DNA of 57,754 nucleotides. Origin: CAVHXA01 sp963639765 (lineage in GTDB: Bacteria; Bacillota; Clostridia; Oscillospirales; Oscillospiraceae). The stretch covers positions 1 to 57,754 of the forward strand of contig CAVHXA010000011.1 in NCBI GenBank assembly GCA_963639765.1. The letters run 5' to 3'. Below are positions 1 through 7,456 of the stretch, in pieces. A model generated the notes under the pieces. The model was not told where the DNA came from. It did no database searches and saw only the letters and a program-made list of their open reading frames with translations. The first letter of the stretch is position 1. Each line of letters starts with the position of its first letter. Made by a program: the position numbers and the translations under genes.

Positions 1-74
1 TGGACACGTACAGTCACCTGTACCCCAACAAGCAGGTGGAGGTAGCCAGACAGCTTGACGGCATCATGCCGTGA
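1..74 (+). CDS. C-terminal end of a tyrosine recombinase (integrase), cut by window edge
   Basis: Reading from base 3, the sequence encodes DTYSHLYPNKQ and about a dozen more residues before a TGA at 72-74. TYSHLYP followed by a short charged tail is the typical end of phage/ICE-type tyrosine recombinases, and the Tyr of TYSHL sits where the family has its nucleophile. The rest of the protein lies outside the window. It faces the 3' end of guaA across about 115 bases, as expected for an integrase at the edge of an element inserted at guaA. Only 23 residues are visible, so the family call is good but the subtype is unknown. Confidence 0.7.
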   Translation, partial: DTYSHLYPNKQVEVARQLDGIMP

Positions 75-132
75 GCCTCTGGCTACAAAAAAAGCTTCAG
101 ATGTAGCCAATTTGTAGCCACTTAAAAAGTAA

Positions 133-172
133 AATCCCGAAAAACGCTGTAATATCAACGCTTTTCGGGATT
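133..172. terminator. Hairpin between convergent integrase and guaA
   Basis: A 14-bp inverted repeat with one mismatch (arms 133-146 and 159-172, A-rich/T-rich around CCCG) lies between the convergent integrase end and guaA. It can serve both strands. A second weaker inverted repeat, TGGCTACA / TGTAGCCA at 80-87 and 102-109, with a further copy of TGTAGCCA at 113-120, lies just left of it. Confidence 0.55.
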
Positions 173-186
173 CGGATAACACTAAA

Positions 187-215
187 TATTTATTCCCACT
201 CGATGGTTCCGGTTG
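187..215. other. Candidate attachment site at the guaA 3' end
   Basis: The last codons of guaA (TGTIEWE, stop) directly face a tyrosine recombinase gene. The 3' end of guaA is an established integration hotspot for ICEs and genomic islands, in which the element restores the end of the gene. The second att copy would lie outside this window, so the exact core cannot be delimited here. This is an inference from position and known biology. Confidence 0.35.
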
Positions 216-1500
216 GCTTGGGAGTCAGGTCATACAGGACCCGGTTAACGCCGGGAACTTCGCTTGTGATACGCTGGGTGATGCGCTTCATTAACGGCCA
301 GGGGAGCTCTTCTACGGTGGCAGTCATCGCGTCGATCGTGTTGACAGCACGGATAATTACCGGCCACTCGTAGGCACGCTTGTTGTCTTTTACGCCTGTG
401 GAGCGGTAGTCCGGAACAATGGTAAAATACTGCCATACCTTGCCGCGAAGACCGGCAATTTCGAATTCTTCACGAAGAATGGCATCAGACTCACGAACGG
501 CCTGAAGACGGTCTCGCGTAATAGCACCGGTGCAGCGCACGCCCAGACCGGGCCCGGGGAAGGGCTGGCGATAAACCATGGAATCGGGCAGGCCCAACGC
601 GGCGCCAACGGCACGGACCTCGTCTTTAAAGAGCATCTTCAGAGGTTCAACGAGCGCAAAGTCAAAGTGCTCCGGCATGCCGCCGACATTGTGGTGAGAT
701 TTGATTACGCCGACCGTTTTTGTTCCGCTTTCAAGAATGTCGGGGTATATGGTACCCTGAGCCAGAAAGTGAATGCCCTCAAGTTTGTCTGCTTCTTCCT
801 GGAATACATCAATAAATTCGGCACCGATGATTTTGCGCTTTTTCTCCGGGTCACTTACGCCGGACAGTTTATCCAGAAAGCGATCGGTTGCATCTACATA
901 GATCAGATTGGCACCAAGCTGCTCACGGAAAACGCGAATAACCTGTTCAGGTTCGCCCTTGCGCAAAAGGCCGTGATTTACGTGAACACAGGTGAGCCTG
1001 TCGCCGACAGCACGAATCAGGAGCGCAGCCACAACAGAAGAATCCACACCACCCGACAGCGCAAGCAGTACTCTTCCACTGCCAACCTGCTGCCGGATTA
1101 TTTCAATCTGGTCTGCAATAAAATGCTCTGTGCTCCAGTTTTTCTGCGCACCGCAGCGGTCAAAGAGAAAGGCACTCAGAGCGTGGGCACGTTCTGCCTC
1201 GTCGGACGGCCAGACTGCCAGCGTTTCACAGCGATTTGCAGCAGCCGGATGATCTACGGCCAGAACCGGCAGACCGCATGTGTATATTTCCTCGCATACG
1301 TCAATGGAAACACCGTTTATCACCCGGTTTTTTCCACCGTTGAGGATAACACCCTTTACGTTGGGCAGTGCTTTCAGCTGCTCGGCTGTGATATCGTGGG
1401 CATGTATTTCAGAATAAACACCCAGGGCACGGATTTCTCTGGCCAGAATCGCATTTTTCTCGCTGCCCAGATCCAGAATCAGAATCATATCCTGCTGCAT
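190..1500 (-). CDS. guaA: GMP synthase with a shortened, apparently non-catalytic glutaminase domain
   Basis: It amidates XMP to GMP using ATP in purine synthesis. The ATP-pyrophosphatase domain is intact: P-loop SGGVDSS at residues 149-155, the HHNVGG and PFPGPGLGVR motifs, and the C-terminal dimerisation domain ending PTGTIEWE. The N-terminal class I amidotransferase domain begins normally (ILDLGSEKNA, VYSEIHAHDI, ILNGG). Where the family has GICYGMQ it reads LAVDHPAAAN, and it then jumps to FLFDRCG. This drops roughly 70-100 residues, including the catalytic Cys and the His-x-Glu pair. Total length is 436 residues against about 510-525 usually. It may use free ammonia or a separate glutaminase subunit. 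The start follows GGAGG by 7 bases. Confidence 0.93.
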   Translation of the reverse strand: MQQDMILILDLGSEKNAILAREIRALGVYSEIHAHDITAEQLKALPNVKGVILNGGKNRVINGVSIDVCEEIYTCGLPVLAVDHPAAANRCETLAVWPSDEAERAHALSAFLFDRCGAQKNWSTEHFIADQIEIIRQQVGSGRVLLALSGGVDSSVVAALLIRAVGDRLTCVHVNHGLLRKGEPEQVIRVFREQLGANLIYVDATDRFLDKLSGVSDPEKKRKIIGAEFIDVFQEEADKLEGIHFLAQGTIYPDILESGTKTVGVIKSHHNVGGMPEHFDFALVEPLKMLFKDEVRAVGAALGLPDSMVYRQPFPGPGLGVRCTGAITRDRLQAVRESDAILREEFEIAGLRGKVWQYFTIVPDYRSTGVKDNKRAYEWPVIIRAVNTIDAMTATVEELPWPLMKRITQRITSEVPGVNRVLYDLTPKPTGTIEWE

Positions 1501-1557
1501 AGTTTTGCCTCCACCTCCCGGATCGCCCGGGATTATTTGCTGTCTCGCTCAGATTTT

Positions 1558-1586
1558 ATGGTACACGCTAATATCGAAAAAGTCAA
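1558..1586 (-). promoter_or_regulatory. Putative sigma-A promoter of guaA
   Basis: On the minus strand, TTGACT (1581-1586) and TACCAT (1558-1563) are separated by exactly 17 bases, about 60 bases upstream of the guaA start. No purine riboswitch was recognised in this short leader. Confidence 0.45.
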
Positions 1587-1609
1587 TTTTCAGATGTCGG
1601 AGAAAGACG

Positions 1610-2065
1610 TCAGCGTTCTTCTAAAAGGCGGTTCAGCTCAACCATAAAGCTGTTGATATCCTTGAATTGACGATAGACCGAGGCAAATCGAACATAGGCT
1701 ACCTGGTCAAGCGGCTTCAGCTGATCCATAACCATCTCACCGATATCGGAAGTGGTGATTTCGCGTACCATGGAATTCTGCAGGGTCTGTTCTACACTGC
1801 GGGCAATGGCATCCATATCCTGTGCAGACACGGGACGCTTTTCGCAGGCGCGGACAAGGCCGTTTATAATTTTGTTGCGATCGTAGGGCTGTCGCCGACC
1901 GTCTCGCTTGACTACCATGATCGGAACGGTTTCAACGGTTTCATAGGTGGTGAATCGTTTTTGACAGTTTATACACTCTCGCCGACGGCGAATGGACAGA
2001 CCTTCGTCAGCCTGACGGGAATCTACAACTTTGGTTTCGTCTTCGCCGCAATATGGACAACGCAT
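1610..2065 (-). CDS. nrdR: Transcriptional repressor NrdR
   Basis: A nucleotide-sensing repressor of ribonucleotide reductase genes. The N-terminal zinc ribbon is clear (CPYC near residues 3-6 and CINC near 31-34), followed by the RFTTYE motif and an ATP-cone domain spanning about residues 46-136. The length of 151 residues is normal for the family. No nrd genes lie in the window, so it acts elsewhere. It ends about 110 bases upstream of guaA in the same direction, with a separate guaA promoter in between. Confidence 0.96.
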   Translation of the reverse strand: MRCPYCGEDETKVVDSRQADEGLSIRRRRECINCQKRFTTYETVETVPIMVVKRDGRRQPYDRNKIINGLVRACEKRPVSAQDMDAIARSVEQTLQNSMVREITTSDIGEMVMDQLKPLDQVAYVRFASVYRQFKDINSFMVELNRLLEER

Positions 2066-2103
2066 GATGCGCCCTCACTTTCCTGATGTTTTTCTGGAAA
2101 AGT

Positions 2104-2133
2104 GCAGCAGACATAATGGACTCTGTCTGCTGC
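2104..2133 (-). terminator. Hairpin after the GntR-family gene
   Basis: A perfect 10-bp inverted repeat (GCAGCAGACA, arms 2104-2113 and 2124-2133) is followed on the minus strand by a short T-rich run (ACTTTTCC). It lies between the GntR gene and nrdR and would separate their transcripts. Confidence 0.5.
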
Positions 2134-2207
2134 CTGCTTTGTCTGTTATGGAAACCGATTTATAAATGGAGTACCCAAGCCGGCGACTGCGTCGCAGACC
2201 GGGAGAG

Positions 2208-3005
2208 TCAGGGGTTTGACTGACCATCGATGCTTCTGGCAAAGGTGATATTGTCCTTTTGCAGGGTAATGTCCAACCGGACGCGATCTCCGCGGATAAG
2301 GGACTGTGTAAGCTCGAAGAGCTGCCCCTTTTCGGTGCGCGTGCGCCGCTGATGGGAAAAACCGATGCTGCCTGTTTTGCAGCCAAGCAGGGCTGTTTCC
2401 TCATGGCTGAACTTCACGGCCTCATAGGTATCAATCGCAGAATAGGGAACAATCCCGACATCATACAGAAGGGAATAAAAGGAATTGGTCTCAAGCATTT
2501 CACGATGCAGATTCGGATAGATAAAGGTTGGATAAAATGAGGTTTCCAGCATGAAGGGTTCGCCGTTGATGCGGCGGATTCGTGTGAACTTATATACATC
2601 TGCCGTGGCAGGAACCAGCTCAAGCAGGGCAACTATATCGGGAGCAGGACGGATTATGTCAAATTCGATCAGAGTGGATGATGGGTCAAGCCCCATAGCC
2701 AGTGCCTCAGAGGTAAAAGACCAGACGTTTTCTGTTTTTCTGCGCATTTTCGGCTCGGCCACATAGGTACCCCGGCCACGCTGGCGAATAACAAGACCCT
2801 CTTCTTCAAGGGCACCCATGGCAAGACGAACGGTAGACCGACTGATGCCGAAGCTCCGAATCATTTCGGATTCGGAAGGCAACAGATCGCCGGTTTTCAG
2901 AATGCCGGCAGAGATATATCGCTTGATTACACTGATAAGCTGAAAGTAAAGGGGATTGCTTCCGCCGCTGTTCAGCTGTGAGCTGAGAATCGGATTGCCT
3001 TCCAT
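2208..3005 (-). CDS. GntR/HutC-family transcriptional regulator
   Basis: It has an N-terminal winged helix (PSESEMIRSFGISRSTVRLAM, then GLVIRQRGRGTYVAEP) followed by a UTRA effector domain from about residue 95 to the end, giving 265 residues. The start at 3005 is chosen because CGGAGG lies 8 bases upstream; an ATG 30 codons further out lacks such a site. HutC-type regulators bind small metabolites such as sugars or amino acids, but no obvious target operon adjoins it, so the ligand is unknown. A palindrome overlapping its own -35 suggests autoregulation. Confidence 0.9.
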   Translation of the reverse strand: MEGNPILSSQLNSGGSNPLYFQLISVIKRYISAGILKTGDLLPSESEMIRSFGISRSTVRLAMGALEEEGLVIRQRGRGTYVAEPKMRRKTENVWSFTSEALAMGLDPSSTLIEFDIIRPAPDIVALLELVPATADVYKFTRIRRINGEPFMLETSFYPTFIYPNLHREMLETNSFYSLLYDVGIVPYSAIDTYEAVKFSHEETALLGCKTGSIGFSHQRRTRTEKGQLFELTQSLIRGDRVRLDITLQKDNITFARSIDGQSNP

Positions 3006-3062
3006 GGACAGTACCTCCGGTTGACATCGGATAAAGCTCTGAGTATCACAATATCCTTTTGT

Positions 3063-3095
3063 ATCGTACCATAAGCGCGGATGGTTTGCAACCAT
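3063..3095 (-). promoter_or_regulatory. Promoter and possible operator of the GntR-family gene
   Basis: On the minus strand, TTGCAA (3086-3091), a 17-base spacer and TACGAT (3063-3068) form a promoter. The -35 is embedded in the inverted repeat ATGGTT-TGC-AACCAT (3081-3095), a plausible repressor site. Confidence 0.4.
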
Positions 3096-3127
3096 TTTGC
3101 AGGCAGAGTATGCCGCACGGCTGCGTT

Positions 3128-4054
3128 TCAGTGTTTCTTTCTGCGGCTTTCAAGAGACGCACGCATCTGATCCAGAAGAGCCTGGCTGCCGTCGATCTTC
3201 ATCTCGGGAAAGGCCTTAAGAAGCCGCCGGGCTCCGGGCAGCCTGGCACGCAGCTGCTGCTCAAAAGCCAGAGCTGCCTCATTGCGGTGCTGACGCGCAC
3301 TGTCTCGCCGGTCCTCAAGCTGTTCACGGTGTTCCGCACGAAGGCTGGAAAGCAGTTCCATTTCCTGCGCCTTATGGGCTTCGAACAGGGCTTTTTCCTC
3401 GGCACGATGGGCATCTGCCATATTTTTTAACGGTGCGTAAAGAATGATGTTGTCTTTGGCGTCCAGCGTGGCTCCACTCAAGTGCTCGGCCAGAATATCG
3501 GATACACCATGTATTTTTCCGGCAAGCTCAGACAGCATGTGCAGACGGTTTTGCAGCTTATGTACCGTGGCAATTGTGGCAATCAGGTCTGCGAGTATCA
3601 AAACCAGAAACAGAGATATGAGAGACACGCCGATAGGCCTTGGAATGATTTCGATAAATCCTTCTACCAACGGTGAGACAATTCGCATGACAGCAGTTGC
3701 CGCCAGGCCCCAGATCAGGGAAAAGGCCAGACATATATAGCCTTTCAGATTAAATTGCATTTTGGAGTAGTCCCACCATCTGGTATGAAACAGCTTTTCC
3801 AGAATCCAGCCTGTAAAAAACTCCAATACTGTTGTCAGAATCATGGAGCCGAGAAACAAGAGCGGAAGGCTCTTTGACAGCGGAGAAAGACAGACTACTA
3901 TCAGGATCAGACCAAATCCATAGATAGGGCAGACCGGACCGTTGAGAAAGCCGCGGTTAATCAGCTTGCCATGCACAACGGCAGCAAAGACAACCTCACA
4001 GCACCAGCCCAGGAATGCGTAGATAAAAAACATCCAGAGCAGTTGATAGAGCAT
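3128..4054 (-). CDS. CmpB-like putative ABC transporter permease (membrane protein)
   Basis: The N-terminal half has several hydrophobic helices (about residues 1-170) with the family-type opening FFIYAFLGWCCEVVFA and NRGFLNGPVCPIYGFG. The C-terminal 130 residues are charged and helical, rich in Glu, Arg and Ala, and probably cytosolic coiled coil. This matches the ABC_trans_CmpB family, whose transport role has not been shown. I start at the ATG at 4054, 8 bases after GAGGTG, giving 308 residues. It is monocistronic, between the GntR and beta-helix genes. Confidence 0.8.
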   Translation of the reverse strand: MLYQLLWMFFIYAFLGWCCEVVFAAVVHGKLINRGFLNGPVCPIYGFGLILIVVCLSPLSKSLPLLFLGSMILTTVLEFFTGWILEKLFHTRWWDYSKMQFNLKGYICLAFSLIWGLAATAVMRIVSPLVEGFIEIIPRPIGVSLISLFLVLILADLIATIATVHKLQNRLHMLSELAGKIHGVSDILAEHLSGATLDAKDNIILYAPLKNMADAHRAEEKALFEAHKAQEMELLSSLRAEHREQLEDRRDSARQHRNEAALAFEQQLRARLPGARRLLKAFPEMKIDGSQALLDQMRASLESRRKKH

Positions 4055-4218
4055 ATGCAAAACACCTCATTCCGGGCCTGCTCCATGCGAAGAAACAGGC
4101 TCCGCAGAGTTCTGAAAGCGACGCATCATTCGGCAGGAGCGATTTGCGGGAGACATATTACGGTACGTCCGTTTTCAATGCGGGACGGGGAAGAGCAGAA
4201 AGTGCGCAGAAAACAGAC

Positions 4219-5928
4219 TCAGGCACGGACCAGAATCTGCCCCTGATATTTACCGGGCTTCGGGTCCAGAGCTTCTCCGTTTACGGTGATGCTTCCGGTG
4301 ATGGAACTTGCTGCATCAAGCTCCAGAACAGTAAGGTGGCTCTCACCCGAAACAACCCAGCTTGTATTCTTCAGCTTCAGAATCACGCCGTTGTTTACGG
4401 CAGGGGAGACCTCGTTTGTGACCTGACCAAGCTCTATGCGGTTTTCGGCTTCTGTGATGGACTGACCCGGTGCTACATTTGTATGGTGCTCTGTGGCGGA
4501 GGAAATCACGCCATGCACCCTGCATCCGTTCAGGCACAGAATCAAATTGATGCCGGTGAAGGATGGTTCCGATTCCGGAGCACCGGGCACGCCTGCCGCA
4601 GAAATCTTTTTTCCGGTGCGGGCGTTAAAGAAGCTGCCATCCAGGTCCATGTCCGAAAATTCCGCGAAAAGGTCGTCCGCATGTTCAAGGGAGACATCAA
4701 AATCCGGATCTTTTTCGGGGTTGCTGTTGTCGCATACCACATATCTGTCGGCAAAGAGGCCGGGGTCGTCTGAATCCATCATCTGCAGAATTACACCGTT
4801 TCCGGGTCTGAGGTCGGATCGGCACACCGACAGATGTGCACAGCAGCCCTTAAACAGAAAGGTTGTCATGCCAGTGTAAAAGGTGCTGTCTTCTATGGTG
4901 CAGGGCGCCGGATTGGTGTGGGAATGCCACATCAGCCCAAACCGTGCCGAGGAAACCATGGTATCGGAGAAGCTTGCCCTGCCTCCCGACGCCTGTGCCA
5001 GAACAAGCGCATAGTCCGGAACGACAAAGGTGCAGCTTCTGAAATGGTTTGAGGCAGAGCCCACGGAATAGGAGCCGTATCCGCTTGGACCCGTAATCTC
5101 AATCCGGCAGTTTTCTGCCTCGAGAACACAGCCGTCTGCCGCGTCGGTCGACAGAGCGCCCCAGCCAAAGGCCCTGATCTCACAATCCCGGTAGGTGGTG
5201 TGTGTCCCCTGAACCAGGTTGGTAGCCCTGCAGTTTCCGCTCAGACCCAGCACCCAGGGGACTTCATTCATACCGTCGGTTATTTCCTGCTCACGCAGAT
5301 CACCGCCATGGCACTCCATTGTGCAGTGTTCAAAGAGAACCTCGGATTTGCCCCCGGCCGTGATTACACCGCGAATGCAGCCCCAGGTTTCGAATTTGCT
5401 GTTTTTAACATGAAGATTTGCCGTTCCTGCCGCAATCAGACACGCGCCGTAGCCGTTAAAGTCGTCTCCGCCGCGCCCGGTAAGCTGCACATCCAGATCG
5501 GATATTTCATAGGAACAGTTGTTGACCACAACTGCGTTGAACAACGGACCCATCGAGGCAATATGTCCGCCGGAAATGCCGGAGCTGCTGTATTGGCAGG
5601 CAGCCAGGGCAGACAAAACGGATTTGTTTTCCGCGATACCGTTTTCGTCGACATACAGGGCCGTGCGGTAGTCGGGAGCCGGATTATTCGGATGCAGGTT
5701 CGCATTCAGAATGCCGCCCAGGTCATCTGTTATGGTGAAGCGGATGTCTCCAAGATAGGTGCCTGCTTTGATTTCGGTCTCAACACCGTTTATTGTCATT
5801 GTCAGCTGTTTGCCTTCGGGAGCTCGATAGAGCGTATCCGGCATCAATGTGATGCAGTCGGTTGAAAAGGACTTGTCGTATAATACGGTGTTTGTATAAA
5901 CAGGCCTGGGCTTTGGACCATATTTCAT
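4219..5928 (-). CDS. Large predicted right-handed beta-helix protein, unknown function
   Basis: 569 residues with no signal peptide or membrane helix. From about residue 85 to 380 there are recurrent short strands of the type 'NCSYEISDLDVQLTG', 'NSKFETWGC', 'HCTMECHGG', 'NCRIEITG', 'SCTFVV' and 'DSTFYTG', the pattern of parallel beta-helix proteins such as pectate lyase-like folds. A second beta-rich section ends the protein, containing 'ITVNGEALDPKPGKYQGQILVRA'. No catalytic motif was recognised. It has a good AAAGGAGA site. It is divergent from the DUF1836 regulator at 6126, which may control it. It could be a cytosolic carbohydrate-binding or isomerase-like protein, but this is not determinable here. 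Confidence 0.75.
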   Translation of the reverse strand: MKYGPKPRPVYTNTVLYDKSFSTDCITLMPDTLYRAPEGKQLTMTINGVETEIKAGTYLGDIRFTITDDLGGILNANLHPNNPAPDYRTALYVDENGIAENKSVLSALAACQYSSSGISGGHIASMGPLFNAVVVNNCSYEISDLDVQLTGRGGDDFNGYGACLIAAGTANLHVKNSKFETWGCIRGVITAGGKSEVLFEHCTMECHGGDLREQEITDGMNEVPWVLGLSGNCRATNLVQGTHTTYRDCEIRAFGWGALSTDAADGCVLEAENCRIEITGPSGYGSYSVGSASNHFRSCTFVVPDYALVLAQASGGRASFSDTMVSSARFGLMWHSHTNPAPCTIEDSTFYTGMTTFLFKGCCAHLSVCRSDLRPGNGVILQMMDSDDPGLFADRYVVCDNSNPEKDPDFDVSLEHADDLFAEFSDMDLDGSFFNARTGKKISAAGVPGAPESEPSFTGINLILCLNGCRVHGVISSATEHHTNVAPGQSITEAENRIELGQVTNEVSPAVNNGVILKLKNTSWVVSGESHLTVLELDAASSITGSITVNGEALDPKPGKYQGQILVRA

Positions 5929-5994
5929 AAGAAACTCTCCTTTATCTTTCGGTGGATTGGTGCGGTGTTATCTTTGACGGCGATATCATATCAT

Positions 5995-6097
5995 GTTCCG
6001 GAACCCTTGGCAAGTGCTGCAACGTGTCGTTTTTCAGATGAACGGATCAAAAGCTCAAAAGAATGCGGTTGACAATCAGGTGACTGTATGATATAGT
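5995..6097 (+). promoter_or_regulatory. Strong promoter of the DUF1836 gene, with an upstream palindrome
   Basis: TTGACA (6069-6074), a 17-base spacer and TATAGT (6092-6097) form a near-consensus promoter about 30 bases before the start at 6126. The perfect palindrome GTTCCGGAAC (5995-6004) lies in the same divergent region and could bind a regulator of the beta-helix gene. Confidence 0.6.
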
Positions 6098-6125
6098 CAT
6101 ATTAACACCTCAAGGGGGTCTCACC

Positions 6126-6659
6126 ATGAACGGGAATATGCCGGGGGCGGTTATTGAGATAGACAGCAGCCGTCCGGATGCGGCCAATGTGCTGCTGACG
6201 GCGCTTTTTCTGGGCGGCGACCTTATCCTGTCACAGGTTTGCAACATCACCGGACTGGAACCGCACGTCATACAAAACTGGGTTGCCAGGGGATATCTCT
6301 CTCCTCCGACAAACAAAAGATACTCCAGGCGGCAGCTGTCGCGCATCCTGATCATCAACATGCTGCGCAGCACGCTGTCTCTTGATCTGATCTGCAGGCT
6401 GCTGAGCTATGTAAACGGGCACCTCAACGACGAGAGCGATGATCTGGTGGATGACAGTCAGCTTTACAGCTGGCTGGTGGAGCTGATTCTGCACACGGAC
6501 AGCCCCTGCATGGCCAATGTATTGTCAGACTATGAAGAACCCTTTCCCGGTGCACGGCGCCGTGTAGAACAGGTACTCGAAATTATGCTCACGGCATACC
6601 GTTCTTCCGAACTGCGTATCAGGGCCGAACAGATGATTCACGGTCTGGACACGGTATGA
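6126..6659 (+). CDS. DUF1836 family protein, probable DNA-binding regulator
   Basis: 177 residues. The segment around residues 38-75 (LSQVCNITGLEPHVIQNWVARGYL, then NKRYSRRQLSRILIINML) has the helix-turn-helix plus wing layout of MerR-like DNA-binding domains and matches DUF1836 proteins of Firmicutes. The rest is helical. It is expressed from a near-consensus promoter and is divergent from the beta-helix gene, the most likely local target. The downstream NfeD/flotillin pair begins only about 45 bases after its stop and may be partly co-transcribed. Confidence 0.75.
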   Translation: MNGNMPGAVIEIDSSRPDAANVLLTALFLGGDLILSQVCNITGLEPHVIQNWVARGYLSPPTNKRYSRRQLSRILIINMLRSTLSLDLICRLLSYVNGHLNDESDDLVDDSQLYSWLVELILHTDSPCMANVLSDYEEPFPGARRRVEQVLEIMLTAYRSSELRIRAEQMIHGLDTV

Positions 6660-6703
6660 ACAAAACTGCCTTCCTGCAATGACAACAAAAGGATGTGACA
6701 AGG

Positions 6704-7378
6704 ATGTTTGGCTCTGTCTCGGCATGGTTTGATGCACTTTCCATACTCGAGCGTGGCCTGGCCTGCGTTGCAATACCGGCAACGGTTCTTCTGATTGTAC
6801 AGACTGTTTTGTCCGCTTTCGGATTGGCCGGCAGCGATGATGCAGACCACGACCACGATTTCGGCCACGATCATGACTTTGATCATGACCACGATTTCGA
6901 TCACGACCACAACTTCGATTCTGATTCAGAGCAGGATATGGATGATGCGGGCTGCGATCATCCGGAAGGGCTGCATCTCCATCTGATCAGCCTGCGCAGT
7001 GTTATCGCATTTCTGGCTGTATTCGGCTGGGGAGCTCTGGCGTTGTCCAGAGCGGGCCATACCTGGCTGGTGGCGCTTGGGATAGGGTTCCTTCTGGGCG
7101 GCGTTTCCATGTTTCTGGTGGCGCTTGTCACAGCGTGGTTTGTATCCATGCAATCCAACGGAGCCATTGATCTGGAAAACGCGGTTGGTCTGAACGGAAC
7201 GATATATCTTCCGGTTCCTCCAAATCGCTCCGGTTCCGGAAAGGTGAATATTATCCTTCAGGAGCGTTATACCGAGTGCGATGCCGTATCGGATGAGAGC
7301 GAAATTTTGCAAACGGGAACCGAAGTGACTGTGGTTGGTGTTGCCGCCGACGGACAGCTGGTAGTAATCAGAAAATAA
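6704..7378 (+). CDS. NfeD-like membrane protein with His/Asp-rich linker
   Basis: Partner of the flotillin encoded next. After a first membrane helix (about residues 15-43) comes a striking linker with repeated DHDHDF/GHDHDF units, then two more helices and a C-terminal OB-fold NfeD domain (GLNGTIYLPVPP to the end). The arrangement resembles YuaF of Bacillus. I prefer the ATG at 6704, 10 bases after AGGA, over a GTG at 6695 that nearly touches its AGGA. The linker could bind divalent metals such as Zn or Ni. NfeD-like proteins work with flotillins in membrane organisation. Confidence 0.85.
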   Translation: MFGSVSAWFDALSILERGLACVAIPATVLLIVQTVLSAFGLAGSDDADHDHDFGHDHDFDHDHDFDHDHNFDSDSEQDMDDAGCDHPEGLHLHLISLRSVIAFLAVFGWGALALSRAGHTWLVALGIGFLLGGVSMFLVALVTAWFVSMQSNGAIDLENAVGLNGTIYLPVPPNRSGSGKVNIILQERYTECDAVSDESEILQTGTEVTVVGVAADGQLVVIRK

Positions 7379-7456
7379 AGACAGCACCGCACAATTTTTC
7401 TGCGTCTTTATTATGAGGTGCTGCCTGAAAATGTATTTACTTTGGGAGGGAATCAA

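Noticed and set aside
1501..1609. Purine riboswitch in the guaA leader
   Set aside because: The leader is about 60 bases after the promoter, and no riboswitch core was recognised.
667..1647. Long plus-strand frame opposite guaA
   Set aside because: Fully overlaps guaA, whose motifs are unmistakable; no family similarity in the antisense product.
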